Source: Flavobacterium sp. (GTDB lineage: Bacteria > Bacteroidota > Bacteroidia > Flavobacteriales > Flavobacteriaceae). From it: a DNA stretch of 46,120 nucleotides. The stretch covers positions 1-46,120 of the forward strand of contig NZ_JAIXYH010000063.1 in NCBI RefSeq assembly GCF_027490375.1. Reading direction: 5' to 3'. Below the pieces are notes generated by a model that did not search any database, was not told the DNA's origin, and was given only the letters and a program-made list of their open reading frames with translations. This document shows positions 8,746 to 17,788 of the stretch, one piece after another. Position numbers and translations under genes: made by a program. Each line of letters starts with the position of its first letter. Position 1 is the first letter of the stretch.

Positions 8746-10131
8746 ATGGAAAAACGCTTTTATGCGCTCATGTTGGTATTCCTTTCCACAACCTTATTTG
8801 CACAGGAAATTATAAAGGATACAGTTAAGCCGATTCAGATTCCAAAATCTAAACAGAAAATCGACGGAATTGTAGCTACAGTTGGGGATTATTTAGTTCT
8901 AGATTCCGATATCGACAAAAGCTTCTTGGAACTTACAAGTACGCGAAACTCAATTGATGGGATTACACGTTGCCAGATGATTGGTAAGCTCCTCGAAGAA
9001 CGCCTTTATGCGCACCAAGCCGTTCAGGACAGTATTGTTGTAAGCGATGCTGAAATTAACGGTACTTTAGAAGAGAAGATGTCTGTAATGATTGAACAAG
9101 TCGGCAGTATGGAAAAATTGGTCAAGTTCTTTAAGAAAAACTCTGAAGAAGAACTTCGATCTACATTTTTTGATGTACTTAAAATGGGGAGACTCGCTTC
9201 TGAAATGCAGAAAAAAATTGTTGAAAAAGTTGAAATAACACCGGAAGAGGTTCGAAATTACTTTAAATCAATACCGAAAGCTGATTTACCCGTTTTCGGC
9301 GATGAAGTTGAAGTAGCACAAATCGTCATCAAACCAAAAATCTCTGATGAAGAAAAGCAAAAGGTAATCGATAAACTTAAAGAACTTAAGCGAGACGTTA
9401 TTAACGGAAGCAGTTTCTTTTCGAAAGCCGTTTTGTATTCACAAGATCCCGGTTCCAAATCGAACGGTGGGTACTACAAAATGAATCGGAAAACGCCTTT
9501 TGTTAAGGAATTTAAAGACGTAGCTTTTAGTTTGAACGAGGGCGAAATTTCCGAACCTTTTGAAACCGAGTTCGGTTATCATATTATTCTTGTCGAAAAA
9601 ATCAGAGGACAAGAAATCGATTTGCGTCACATCTTACTTATCCCTAAAGTTTCCGATGAAGCCCTTAAAGAAGCCAAGGACGAAATTACCGAAATTCGCA
9701 AAAGAATTTTGGCGGGAGATATAACATTTGGCGATGCCGCAAGAGCCTCTTCCGACGAAAAAGAAACCAAGAATAACGGCGGACAACTCGTAAACCCGAG
9801 AACACTCGATACCCGTTTCGATCTTACAAAAATGGATCCGTCATTGTACTCGCAAGTATCAAATCTTAAACAAGGCGAAATTTCAGTTCCCTTTTTAGAT
9901 ACCGATCAAACGCAAAAGAAAATGTACAAAATCATTACGGTTACTAATCGAATTCCTTCGCACACCGCCGATTATGCACAAGATTTCCTCAAAATCAAAG
10001 ATTTAGCTTTGAAAGAAAAACAATTTAAAGCCATCGCTAAATGGACCAATGAGAAAATCAAAGAAACATTCATAAAAATTAATGGAGAATACCGCGATTG
10101 TCTTTTTGAAAGCAATTGGTTAAAAAAATAA
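8746..10131 (+). CDS. SurA-like periplasmic peptidyl-prolyl isomerase / chaperone
   Basis: A 461-residue protein with a signal peptide ending LFA-QE. Residues about 40-180 form the SurA-type N-terminal helical domain (KIDGIVATVGDYLVLDSDID is a typical start). Two parvulin domains lie at about 187-284 (EVAQIVIKPK ... FGYHIILVEK) and about 291-398 (IDLRHILLIPK ... KMYKIITV). The C-terminal tail resembles the SurA C-terminal strand region. The length and order match SurA (E. coli, 428 residues). It starts 13 bases after the upstream parvulin gene and ends 6 bases before the MoxR gene, so the three genes form an operon. Function by family: outer-membrane protein chaperone. Its paralogue upstream is divergent rather than a recent duplicate. 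Confidence 0.9.
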   Translation: MEKRFYALMLVFLSTTLFAQEIIKDTVKPIQIPKSKQKIDGIVATVGDYLVLDSDIDKSFLELTSTRNSIDGITRCQMIGKLLEERLYAHQAVQDSIVVSDAEINGTLEEKMSVMIEQVGSMEKLVKFFKKNSEEELRSTFFDVLKMGRLASEMQKKIVEKVEITPEEVRNYFKSIPKADLPVFGDEVEVAQIVIKPKISDEEKQKVIDKLKELKRDVINGSSFFSKAVLYSQDPGSKSNGGYYKMNRKTPFVKEFKDVAFSLNEGEISEPFETEFGYHIILVEKIRGQEIDLRHILLIPKVSDEALKEAKDEITEIRKRILAGDITFGDAARASSDEKETKNNGGQLVNPRTLDTRFDLTKMDPSLYSQVSNLKQGEISVPFLDTDQTQKKMYKIITVTNRIPSHTADYAQDFLKIKDLALKEKQFKAIAKWTNEKIKETFIKINGEYRDCLFESNWLKK

Positions 10132-10137
10132 TTCAAA

Positions 10138-11091
10138 ATGTCAGACGTAGCAGCAGTTCAAAGCCTTGTTCAAAAACGACTCGCATTGAAGTCCGAGATC
10201 GCAAAAGTGATTGTAGGACAAGACGAAGTAGTCGATCAGATTTTACTCAGTATCTTTTCTGGTGGCCATGCTTTATTGGTTGGCGTTCCGGGTTTGGCGA
10301 AAACGCTCATGGTAAATACCATCGCACAAAGTTTGGGATTGCAGTTTAAGCGTATTCAATTTACGCCGGATTTAATGCCTTCCGATATTTTGGGAAGTGA
10401 AATTCTAGACGAAAATCGAACTTTTAAGTTTATTAAAGGGCCTGTTTTTTCTAATATCATCCTTGCCGACGAGATTAACCGTACTCCGCCTAAAACACAA
10501 GCCGCCTTACTTGAAGCCATGCAAGAGCGCGCGGTTACCATTGCTGGCCACAACTACAAACTCGATTTGCCGTATTTTGTTTTGGCAACACAAAACCCAA
10601 TCGAGCAGGAAGGAACTTATCCTTTGCCAGAAGCCCAGCTCGATCGTTTTATGTTTTCAATCAAACTTGATTATCCAAGTTTTGAAGAAGAAGTTGCTGT
10701 CGTAAAAAATACCACTTCAGATTATAAGCCACAAATCCAAGCGTTATTTACTGCAGAAGAAATAATTTCTTACCAAGAACTTATTCGCCGTGTTCCAGTT
10801 GCAGATAACGTTATTGAATACGCGGTGCGTTTAGTTTCAAAAACACGACCAAATTCGATAGACGCATCAGATTTTATCAAAAACTACATCGATTGGGGAG
10901 CTGGACCTCGTGCTTCACAGAACCTCATTCTAGCAGCTAAAGCCCATGCGTTATTTAACGGAAAATTTTCGCCAGATGCAGAAGATGTTAAAGCAGTTGC
11001 AGTAGGAATCTTGCGTCATCGTGTTGTTAAAAATTATAAAGCAGATGCCGAAAATATTACTATTGAAGCGATAATCGAAAAGCTATTTTAA
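10138..11091 (+). CDS. MoxR-family AAA+ ATPase
   Basis: A 317-residue cytoplasmic AAA+ ATPase with Walker A GVPGLAKT at about residue 49, Walker B IILADEINR at about 108, and the family segments TQNPIEQEGTYPLPEAQLDR and GAGPRASQ. The length is standard for MoxR. MoxR proteins act as chaperone-like ATPases, often together with von Willebrand A-domain proteins encoded next to them. No such partner is present here: a strong terminator follows the gene. Instead it is coupled, 6 bases apart, to the two parvulin genes. This gene order recurs in Bacteroidota as far as I recall, but its functional meaning is not established. Confidence 0.92.
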   Translation: MSDVAAVQSLVQKRLALKSEIAKVIVGQDEVVDQILLSIFSGGHALLVGVPGLAKTLMVNTIAQSLGLQFKRIQFTPDLMPSDILGSEILDENRTFKFIKGPVFSNIILADEINRTPPKTQAALLEAMQERAVTIAGHNYKLDLPYFVLATQNPIEQEGTYPLPEAQLDRFMFSIKLDYPSFEEEVAVVKNTTSDYKPQIQALFTAEEIISYQELIRRVPVADNVIEYAVRLVSKTRPNSIDASDFIKNYIDWGAGPRASQNLILAAKAHALFNGKFSPDAEDVKAVAVGILRHRVVKNYKADAENITIEAIIEKLF

Positions 11092-11118
11092 GACCGATTA
11101 TTGCTAATTTCGGATTTT

Positions 11119-11158
11119 AAACGCTCGTTTTTAATAATTTTAGAGACGAGCGTTTTTT
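11119..11158 (+). terminator. Intrinsic terminator after the MoxR gene
   Basis: Arms AAACGCTCGT (from 11119) and ACGAGCGTTT (from 11146) pair perfectly and run into six T residues. Confidence 0.85.
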
Positions 11159-11234
11159 ATTTGATAAATCCTCAAAAGTTGTTTAGAATCAAACGGTATT
11201 AGCTTTCGCCGAACAACAACTACCAACGTTTTCG

Positions 11235-11242
11235 TAAATTTG
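11235..11242 (+). promoter_or_regulatory. Putative -7 promoter box for acn
   Basis: TAAATTTG, followed by CA, is an exact TAnnTTTG match 24 bases before the aconitase ATG, and lies just downstream of the MoxR terminator. Confidence 0.6.
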
Positions 11243-11266
11243 CACCGCAAACAAATAAGTAAAATC

Positions 11267-13534
11267 ATGGCTTTTGATATTGAAATGATTAAAAAGGTTT
11301 ACGCAACCATGCCAGAGCGCGTAAACAAGGCGCGTGAATTGGTGGGAAGACCTTTAACGCTAACCGAAAAAATATTATACAACCACCTTTGGGAAGGTAA
11401 TCCGACGCAGGTTTTTTCTCGTGGAAAAGACTACGTAGATTTTGCTCCAGACCGCGTAGCTTGTCAGGATGCAACAGCCCAAATGGCGCTACTTCAGTTT
11501 ATGCACGCCGGTAAATCAAAAGTTGCCGTACCAACGACGGTACATTGCGACCACTTGATTCAAGCGAAAGTTGATGCAGCAACCGATTTAGCTCGCGCGA
11601 AACAACAGTCGAGCGAAGTTTTCGATTTCCTTTCATCGGTATCAAATAAATACGGAATTGGATTTTGGAAACCAGGTGCAGGAATTATTCACCAAGTAGT
11701 ATTAGAAAACTATGCATTTCCGGGAGGAATGATGATTGGTACCGATTCACACACAGTAAATGCTGGCGGATTGGGAATGATTGCCATTGGAGTAGGAGGT
11801 GCCGATGCCGTAGACGTTATGTCGGGAATGGCTTGGGAGTTGAAGTTCCCAAAACTTATAGGTGTAAAACTTACAGGTAAATTATCGGGTTGGACAGCAC
11901 CAAAAGATGTAATTCTAAAAGTGGCTGGAATCCTTACTGTAAAAGGAGGAACTGGCGCTGTTGTTGAGTATTTCGGCGAAGGTGCTACCGCAATGTCTTG
12001 TACCGGTAAAGGAACCATTTGTAATATGGGTGCTGAAATCGGCGCAACAACGTCAACTTTTGGATATGATGAGTCGATGGCGCGCTACTTGCGTTCGACA
12101 AATCGTGCCGATGTTGCCGATGCTGCCGACGCTATTGCACCTTATTTAACGGGTGATCCAGAAGTATACGCAAATCCAGAACAGTATTTCGATCAAGTAA
12201 TCGAAATCAATTTATCGGAATTGGAGCCCCATTTGAACGGTCCGTTTACACCAGATTTGGCTACACCTATTTCAAAAATGCGAGAAGAAGCTATCAAAAA
12301 TAACTGGCCACTTCGCGTAGAAATTGGTTTGATCGGATCTTGTACCAACTCGTCCTACGAAGATATTTCTCGTGCAGCGTCGCTTGCTAAGCAAGTTGCC
12401 GATAAAAAATTGAAGACCAAAGCTGCGTTTACCATTACTCCAGGTTCAGAAGTTGTTCGTTCGACTATTGAAAGAGATGGTTTCATTGACACCTTCAACC
12501 AAATTGGTGCTACTGTGTTTGCAAATGCTTGTGGTCCGTGTATCGGAATGTGGGACCGCGAAGGTGCAGAAAAAGAAGAGCGCAACACGATTGTACACTC
12601 GTTCAACAGAAACTTTTCGAAACGTGCCGACGGTAATCCAAACACCTTAGCTTTCGTTGGTTCTCCAGAGCTTGTTACCGCTTTAGCGATTGCTGGAGAT
12701 CTTGGATTTAACCCAATCACCGATACATTAATTAATGAAGATGGCGAAGAGGTTAAATTAGACGAACCAACTGGAAATGAGTTGCCAGCAAAAGGTTTCT
12801 ATGCTGAAGATCCAGGATACCAAGCGCCGGCCGAAGACGGAAGCGGCGTTACAGTAGCTGTGAGTCCGACGAGCGAGCGTTTACAGCTTTTAGCTCCGTT
12901 TGAACCTTGGGACGGAAACAACATTACAGGTGCTAAATTGCTGATTAAAGCTTTCGGAAAGTGTACTACTGATCACATATCGATGGCAGGTCCGTGGTTG
13001 CGATTCCGTGGTCATCTTGACAACATTTCAAACAATATGCTTATTGGCGCGATTAACGCCTTCAACCAAAAAGCTAATTCGGTTAAGAATCAGCTTACAG
13101 GAGCTTACGATGCGGTACCGGCCGTACAACGCGCTTATAAAGCTGCTGGAATACCGTCGATTGTGGTTGGCGATCACAACTACGGCGAAGGATCGTCTCG
13201 TGAGCATGCTGCTATGGAGCCGCGTTTCTTAGGTGTAAAAGCCGTATTGGTGAAGTCGTTTGCACGTATTCACGAAACTAACTTGAAAAAGCAAGGTATG
13301 TTGGCACTTACATTTGCCAATGAAGCAGATTACGATAAAATTCGTGAAAACGACACGATTAATTTCAAAGATTTAACGTCGTTTGCACCGGGTGTACCAC
13401 TTACGTTAGAATTTATTCACGATGATGGTACTACGGATATCATTCTGGCAAATCATACGTACAATGAAGGTCAAATTGCTTGGTTTAAAGCAGGTTCAGC
13501 ATTGAATTTGATTGCTGCTGCCGGAGCTGCATAA
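11267..13534 (+). CDS. acn: Aconitate hydratase (mitochondrial-type aconitase)
   Basis: Interconverts citrate and isocitrate in the TCA cycle using a [4Fe-4S] cluster. The start at the ATG of MAFDIEM gives 755 residues. A TTG 27 bases upstream is also in frame, but it overlaps the -7 promoter box and is therefore unlikely. The three cluster ligands are visible as Cys359 (IGSCTNSS), Cys422 and Cys425 (ACGPCIG), almost the same numbers as in mitochondrial aconitase. The C-terminal swivel domain carries [19 protein letters not shown]. The sequence resembles the mitochondrial type (AcnM-like) more than AcnA or AcnB. The gene is monocistronic, flanked by a terminator on each side, and converges on gap. 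Confidence 0.97.
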   Translation: MAFDIEMIKKVYATMPERVNKARELVGRPLTLTEKILYNHLWEGNPTQVFSRGKDYVDFAPDRVACQDATAQMALLQFMHAGKSKVAVPTTVHCDHLIQAKVDAATDLARAKQQSSEVFDFLSSVSNKYGIGFWKPGAGIIHQVVLENYAFPGGMMIGTDSHTVNAGGLGMIAIGVGGADAVDVMSGMAWELKFPKLIGVKLTGKLSGWTAPKDVILKVAGILTVKGGTGAVVEYFGEGATAMSCTGKGTICNMGAEIGATTSTFGYDESMARYLRSTNRADVADAADAIAPYLTGDPEVYANPEQYFDQVIEINLSELEPHLNGPFTPDLATPISKMREEAIKNNWPLRVEIGLIGSCTNSSYEDISRAASLAKQVADKKLKTKAAFTITPGSEVVRSTIERDGFIDTFNQIGATVFANACGPCIGMWDREGAEKEERNTIVHSFNRNFSKRADGNPNTLAFVGSPELVTALAIAGDLGFNPITDTLINEDGEEVKLDEPTGNELPAKGFYAEDPGYQAPAEDGSGVTVAVSPTSERLQLLAPFEPWDGNNITGAKLLIKAFGKCTTDHISMAGPWLRFRGHLDNISNNMLIGAINAFNQKANSVKNQLTGAYDAVPAVQRAYKAAGIPSIVVGDHNYGEGSSREHAAMEPRFLGVKAVLVKSFARIHETNLKKQGMLALTFANEADYDKIRENDTINFKDLTSFAPGVPLTLEFIHDDGTTDIILANHTYNEGQIAWFKAGSALNLIAAAGAA

Positions 13535-13558
13535 ATCCTTTTGTACATTTTTATAAAG

Positions 13559-13593
13559 TCTGCCCAGCTCAAAAAGTTGGGCAGATTTTTTTT
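13559..13593 (+). terminator. Intrinsic terminator of acn
   Basis: TCTGCCCA (13559-13566) pairs with TGGGCAGA (13578-13585) and is followed by eight T residues. Confidence 0.88.
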
Positions 13594-13874
13594 GGCTTGG
13601 AGTTAGGATTAAAAGAAAGAAATCCTTCCGCTTTTTTCGATACTTGTGCCGAACTCACGTTAGTTAATCGTTTTTTGGGAACGATTTTCCGCGTAAGCGA
13701 CGGCAGCGGAAAGCTTGCGCGAAACGGGCTTAGCAATTGCGGTTTGGTGCGGCGACCAACGGAAGCCCGTGCCAAAGCTTGCAAATGCTTGGCTCGTTTG
13801 GTGCCACTTGCAGCGAACGGCGCGGCCCCGCCCAGCGATACATTTTCGTTAGGTTGCATGCGCGGGGATACGCC
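13594..13874. other. GC-rich multi-hairpin non-coding island between acn and gap
   Basis: This 280-base stretch lies between the two facing terminators. From about 13681 it is visibly richer in G+C than its neighbours. It contains at least four successive hairpins: AATCGTT/AACGATT (13666/13680), CGCGTAAGC/GCTTGCGCG (13690/13713, one G-U), ACGGGCTT/AAGCCCGT (13724/13763) with an inner TTGGT/ACCAA (13744/13755), and GCCAAAGC/GCTTGGC (13771/13787, one bulge). Open frames run across it on both strands (about 106 and 113 codons), but neither has a recognisable protein. It may be a structured RNA or a small dispersed element. It does not match tmRNA, RNase P RNA or SRP RNA motifs that I know. Confidence 0.5.
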
Positions 13875-13907
13875 AAAAAAAACCGGAACACCTTGTAGGC
13901 ATTCCGG
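13875..13907 (-). terminator. Intrinsic terminator of gap
   Basis: On the minus strand CCGGAATGCC pairs with GGTGTTCCGG (10 pairs, two of them G-U) and is followed by eight T residues. It lies just downstream of the GAPDH stop. Confidence 0.85.
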
Positions 13908-13935
13908 CACAGTATAGTGGTTAGGTTAGTTTCTA

Positions 13936-15384
13936 TTAATAATAGGTGAAGCGGCGCACTTTTGAAATGTACTTTGCCAAGCGAATTACTTGGTGGCTGT
14001 AGCCGTATTCGTTGTCGTACCACACATATAAGACTACGTTTTTGCCGTCGGCAGAAACAATGGTAGCATTACTGTCGTAAATGGCTGGTGCTGAGGTTCC
14101 GATAATGTCGGACGATACCAATTCGTTGTTTAAAGAATATTTTATTTGTTCGACCAGTTCGCCTTCGAGTGCGTACTTTTTCATGATTTTGTTTACTTCG
14201 TCGATGCTGGTTTTTTTGCCAACTTCTAAATTTAAAACCACCAGGGAGCCGTTTGGAACCGGAACGCGAATGGCATTTGAAGTGAGTTTTCCGGTAAGCG
14301 ACGGCAATGCTTTAGCAACCGCACTTCCAGCACCCGTTTCGGTAATAACCATGTTTAAACCCGCTGCGCGTCCGCGACGGTATTTCTTGTGCATATTATC
14401 AACCAAATTCTGGTCGTTCGTGTAAGCGTGAATCGTTTCGAGGTGTCCTTTTACAACGCCGAGCGTATCTTCGACAGCTTTTAAAATAGGTGTGATGGCA
14501 TTTGTGGTACAAGAAGCCGCAGAAAAAATATCGATTTCATCTGGGTTGTATTCGTTTTGATTAACGCCGTGAACAATATTCGGGACGCCTTTTCCAGGAG
14601 CGGTAAGCAACACTTTTGAAACGCCTTTGGAAACTAAATGACGTGCCAAGGCCTCTTGAGTGGTAAACGCACCGGTATTGTCGATAACCAATGCATCGTC
14701 TATGCCGTAAGCGGTGTAATCGATATCTTCAGGCTTTTGTGCTGTAATCAAATGAACTGTTGTTCCGTTGATAATCAGTGCGTTATTTTCGGTGTCGGCT
14801 ACAACCGAACCTTGGAAATCGCCGTGAATCGAGTCGTAACGCAGCAAAGACGCTCTTTTTTCGATGCTTACCGCGTCGTTTTGATCACGCGTTACTACGG
14901 CTCGCAAGCGCAACTGATTTCCTTTGCCCATTTTCGACATCATTTCGCGGGCGAGCAAACGGCCAATGCGTCCGAATCCGTAAAGAACGACATCTTTTGG
15001 TGTGATATCGACCGATGATTTGGCACTTTTAAGCTTGTCGATGACAAAAGCTTTGGCATTGCTGTATTTATCGTCTTCCATGTGGAATTCGTAGGTCAGT
15101 TTTCCTAAGTCGAGTTTGCTTGGTGGCAAATCTAGGCTCAGTACAGCTTTTGCGATTTCAACGGTATCGAAGACACTGATGGGTTTTCCGACAAATTCGC
15201 CGGCGTATTCGTGCAAATTGATAATGTCGCTGACCGTTCTATCGATAAGTTGGTTGCGGAAGAGTACCATTTCGATGGATTTTTCGTACCATAAATCGCT
15301 AATAGTCTTGATTAGTTCCACACCGGCTCTGCGTCGGTCCGCCTGAAAAGTCAGCTCCTTTTCATACATTGCGTTGGTTGTCAT
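13936..15384 (-). CDS. gap: Glyceraldehyde-3-phosphate dehydrogenase, long form
   Basis: Oxidises glyceraldehyde-3-phosphate to 1,3-bisphosphoglycerate in glycolysis, or the reverse in gluconeogenesis. At 482 residues it is about 145 longer than classical GAPDH. Residues 1-130 are an extra helical region without a motif I recognise. The NAD-binding fold begins at VVLYGFGRIGRL (about 132-143). The catalytic cysteine is Cys292 in SAASCTTNAITP and the partner histidine is about His319 (HAYTND). RRGRAAGLNMV and the WYDNEYGYSHQ ending are conserved. Such extended GAPDHs are known in Bacteroidota and some other bacteria. The gene is monocistronic, with a promoter box and palindrome upstream, and converges on acn. 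Confidence 0.95.
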   Translation of the reverse strand: MTTNAMYEKELTFQADRRRAGVELIKTISDLWYEKSIEMVLFRNQLIDRTVSDIINLHEYAGEFVGKPISVFDTVEIAKAVLSLDLPPSKLDLGKLTYEFHMEDDKYSNAKAFVIDKLKSAKSSVDITPKDVVLYGFGRIGRLLAREMMSKMGKGNQLRLRAVVTRDQNDAVSIEKRASLLRYDSIHGDFQGSVVADTENNALIINGTTVHLITAQKPEDIDYTAYGIDDALVIDNTGAFTTQEALARHLVSKGVSKVLLTAPGKGVPNIVHGVNQNEYNPDEIDIFSAASCTTNAITPILKAVEDTLGVVKGHLETIHAYTNDQNLVDNMHKKYRRGRAAGLNMVITETGAGSAVAKALPSLTGKLTSNAIRVPVPNGSLVVLNLEVGKKTSIDEVNKIMKKYALEGELVEQIKYSLNNELVSSDIIGTSAPAIYDSNATIVSADGKNVVLYVWYDNEYGYSHQVIRLAKYISKVRRFTYY

Positions 15385-15409
15385 GATTGAATATTGAAGT
15401 TAGACGCGG

Positions 15410-15417
15410 CAAAAGTA
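15410..15417 (-). promoter_or_regulatory. Putative -7 promoter box for gap
   Basis: TACTTTTG on the minus strand matches TAnnTTTG exactly, 25 bases before the gap ATG. Confidence 0.6.
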
Positions 15418-15430
15418 ATTAATTTGTTGA

Positions 15431-15452
15431 TTTACGAAAACGATTTCGTAAA
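15431..15452 (-). promoter_or_regulatory. Palindromic candidate operator upstream of gap
   Basis: Arms TTTACGAAA and TTTCGTAAA are perfect reverse complements around four bases. The core contains AAACGATTT, which fits the AANCGNTT form of LacI/CcpA-type operators. It lies 13-34 bases upstream of the -7 box and so covers the -33 region, where a bound repressor would block transcription. Confidence 0.5.
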
Positions 15453-15459
15453 GAAACAT

Positions 15460-15487
15460 AAAAAAAGTCGGCCACTGCGACCGACTT
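15460..15487 (-). terminator. Intrinsic terminator of the HtrA-like gene
   Basis: On the minus strand AAGTCGG pairs with CCGACTT across a 9-base loop, followed by further T residues. It is nearly symmetric but no plus-strand gene ends here. Confidence 0.8.
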
Positions 15488-15507
15488 CTCTTTGGCTATT
15501 TCTTGTT

Positions 15508-16893
15508 CTAGAGAATGAATCGAATTAATTCGCCGTTTTTGGTAATCATTTCTACTTGAACGGCTTGATTTTCATCGATTTTAGAAATGAGTTGTGATAC
15601 GGTTTCGATGTTTTCGGCAGGAACATTTCCGATTTTTAAGATTACGCCGCCTTCCAAATCGTTTGCAAATTCGGCGAGTTTAGAATTTTCGACACTTTTC
15701 ACCCGCACACCGTAGTTAACTTTCAGTTTTTTGCGTTCGGCTGCGCTTAGATTTTCTAGTTCCAAACCTTTAAAGTCGGCTACGATCATGTCGTATTTCG
15801 TGAGTTTTACATTTGCAGTATAGGTTTTTTCGTCGCGTAGAAACGTAACTTTTACTTCGTCGTTCGGACGTTTAGCATTTATGAAACCAGCTAAGTCGGC
15901 ATAGGTTTGGATTTTTCGGTCATCTAATTTCATGATGATGTCGCCTTTTTTCAAACCGGCTTTTTCAGCACCCGTATTTTTGTTAACGCTACTTATGTAC
16001 ACGCCGCTGGTTTGAGAAATTCCGAGTTCTTTTGAGACAGTAGCATTTAATTCGCCGCACTCAATTCCGAGAATACCGCGTTGTACGTTGCCATATTCCA
16101 TGATGTCTTCGATAATCTTACGAGTAATGTTTGAAGGTACCGCAAACGAATATCCGACGTAAGCACCTGTTTGCGATGAAATCATGGTGTTAATTCCGAT
16201 GAGTTCGCCACGAGTATTTACGAGCGCACCGCCACTATTTCCGGGATTCACGGCTGCGTCGGTTTGTATAAACGATTGAATACCGTTATTTCCTAAGTTT
16301 CGCGCTTTCGCAGAAACGATACCCGCAGTTACAGTCGAATTCAAATTGTACGGATTTCCTACCGCAAGAACCCATTCTCCAACTTTAACCGCGTCTGAAT
16401 CGGCGAAGGTTGCATAGGGAAGTTTTTCTTTGGCATCGATTTTCAGTAAGGCAATGTCCATTTTAGAATCGGTACCAATTACTTTCGCTTTATACGTTTC
16501 GTTGTTGTTGAGTGTGATTTCCAGTTCGCTCGCGTCTTTAATAACGTGGTTGTTGGTCACAATATAGCCGTCTTCGGAAATGATTACACCCGAGCCTGTG
16601 CCAATTTGCTCTTGCTGTTGTCCGCCTCGGTAACCGTAAAAGAATTCCATAATAGGATTGCTGATGGTGCGGTATGAAACGTTTTTTACGTGAACCACGC
16701 AGTGAACGGCTTGATCGGCAGCTGTTGTGAAATCGATATTTTCTGCGCCAAGCGAAGCATTTCTGAGGTAGTTAGCGGGTGCCGAGGTTACAATAGATGC
16801 AGTTCGGTTGTCTTCAAATAGCAATTTGTAAGCACCAAGCGTGATTGCTCCACTGCTTAATGCTAGAAAGAATAATGATGCATACTTTTTCAT
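15508..16893 (-). CDS. HtrA/DegP-type periplasmic serine protease
   Basis: A 461-residue envelope protease and chaperone for damaged proteins. An N-terminal hydrophobic segment (about 5-25) is a signal or anchor sequence. The chymotrypsin-like domain carries the triad His116 (VTNNHVI), Asp146 (MDIALLKI) and Ser220 (GNSGGALV). Two PDZ domains follow, at about 270-360 (GVYISSV ... AGLKKGDIIMKLD) and about 375-461. The size and layout match DegP/DegQ. The gene is transcribed alone toward gap, ends in its own terminator, and diverges from dapF across 114 bases. A weaker near-match to a -7 box lies at 16932-16939. Confidence 0.95.
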   Translation of the reverse strand: MKKYASLFFLALSSGAITLGAYKLLFEDNRTASIVTSAPANYLRNASLGAENIDFTTAADQAVHCVVHVKNVSYRTISNPIMEFFYGYRGGQQQEQIGTGSGVIISEDGYIVTNNHVIKDASELEITLNNNETYKAKVIGTDSKMDIALLKIDAKEKLPYATFADSDAVKVGEWVLAVGNPYNLNSTVTAGIVSAKARNLGNNGIQSFIQTDAAVNPGNSGGALVNTRGELIGINTMISSQTGAYVGYSFAVPSNITRKIIEDIMEYGNVQRGILGIECGELNATVSKELGISQTSGVYISSVNKNTGAEKAGLKKGDIIMKLDDRKIQTYADLAGFINAKRPNDEVKVTFLRDEKTYTANVKLTKYDMIVADFKGLELENLSAAERKKLKVNYGVRVKSVENSKLAEFANDLEGGVILKIGNVPAENIETVSQLISKIDENQAVQVEMITKNGELIRFIL

Positions 16894-16995
16894 AATCGTT
16901 CTTCATTTTAACAATTGTAAAATTAAAAAGTCAAATTTCTTGCCAAATCATCTTTAACCAATGATTAACAGCAGCGCCGACAGCCATAGATTACC

Positions 16996-17003
16996 TATTT
17001 TTG
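16996..17003 (+). promoter_or_regulatory. Putative -7 promoter box for dapF, only 4 bases before the ATG
   Basis: TATTTTTG is an exact TAnnTTTG match. Transcription normally starts several bases after this box, which would fall on or near the dapF ATG at 17008. Confidence 0.5.
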
Positions 17004-17007
17004 TCGT

Positions 17008-17787
17008 ATGAAAATTCATTTTTATAAGTATCAAGGCGCCGGCAACGATTTCGTGATGATCGACAATCGTTCGGGTTCTTTTCCAACAACAAATCACAAA
17101 TTGGTACAACAGCTGTGTGATCGGCGGTTTGGCATTGGAGCCGACGGTTTGATTGCTATAGAACCTAGTGAAAACACCGATTTTAAGATGTTGTATTACA
17201 ACTCTGATGGGAATTTTGGATCGATGTGCGGAAACGGCGGTCGCTGTGCTGTAGCTTTTGCTTCTAAGTTGGGAATCGTTGATAAACAAACCACTTTTGA
17301 AGCTACCGACGGTTTACATACTGCAAAAATTTCAGATGCAACTGTCAGTTTGTCCATGCACGAAGTTACTGAAATCAGAAAACTTGATACAGGCCTGTTT
17401 TTAAATACAGGTTCGCCGCATTTGGTGCTGGTTGTGGATGATGTAGAGACTGTGGATGTAGCAAGTTTGGGTGCACATTTTCGAAACGATCCGATTTTTG
17501 CTCCTGGCGGTACGAATGTCAATTTTGTGCAAATTATAGATGATTCCACACTTAAAATGCGAACTTTTGAACGAGGCGTGGAAGCAGAGACGCTCGCTTG
17601 TGGAACTGGCGCAACGGCAGCAGCATTGGCGTTGTTTTATGAAAAGAAGCTGCTGTCAAACCAAGTGAATCTGCATGTTGCTGGTGGCACTTTAGCAGTG
17701 CATTTTTCGTTTGATGGTCGTGCATTTACAGCTGTGGAGTTGATTGGGCCAGCAAAAGAAGTTTATTCCGGAACAATTAATTTATAA
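17008..17787 (+). CDS. dapF: Diaminopimelate epimerase
   Basis: Converts LL- to meso-diaminopimelate for lysine and peptidoglycan synthesis. The protein has 259 residues with two mirrored halves, each contributing one catalytic cysteine: Cys74 in MCGNGGRC and Cys198 in ACGTGATA. The opening FYKYQGAGNDFVMIDN and the ERGVEAETLACG segment are standard. It is the first gene of a tight plus-strand cluster (GNAT, mltG, DUF2279) that is largely concerned with the cell wall. Confidence 0.97.
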   Translation: MKIHFYKYQGAGNDFVMIDNRSGSFPTTNHKLVQQLCDRRFGIGADGLIAIEPSENTDFKMLYYNSDGNFGSMCGNGGRCAVAFASKLGIVDKQTTFEATDGLHTAKISDATVSLSMHEVTEIRKLDTGLFLNTGSPHLVLVVDDVETVDVASLGAHFRNDPIFAPGGTNVNFVQIIDDSTLKMRTFERGVEAETLACGTGATAAALALFYEKKLLSNQVNLHVAGGTLAVHFSFDGRAFTAVELIGPAKEVYSGTINL

Positions 17788-17788
17788 A

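Noticed and set aside
13594..13874. Known housekeeping RNA (tmRNA, RNase P RNA, SRP RNA) in the acn-gap gap
   Set aside because: None of the conserved sequence blocks I know for these RNAs is present.
13569..13917. Open frames of about 113 (minus) and 106 (plus) codons in the acn-gap gap
   Set aside because: They overlap each other and both terminators, have no known motif, and arise from the GC-rich hairpin island.
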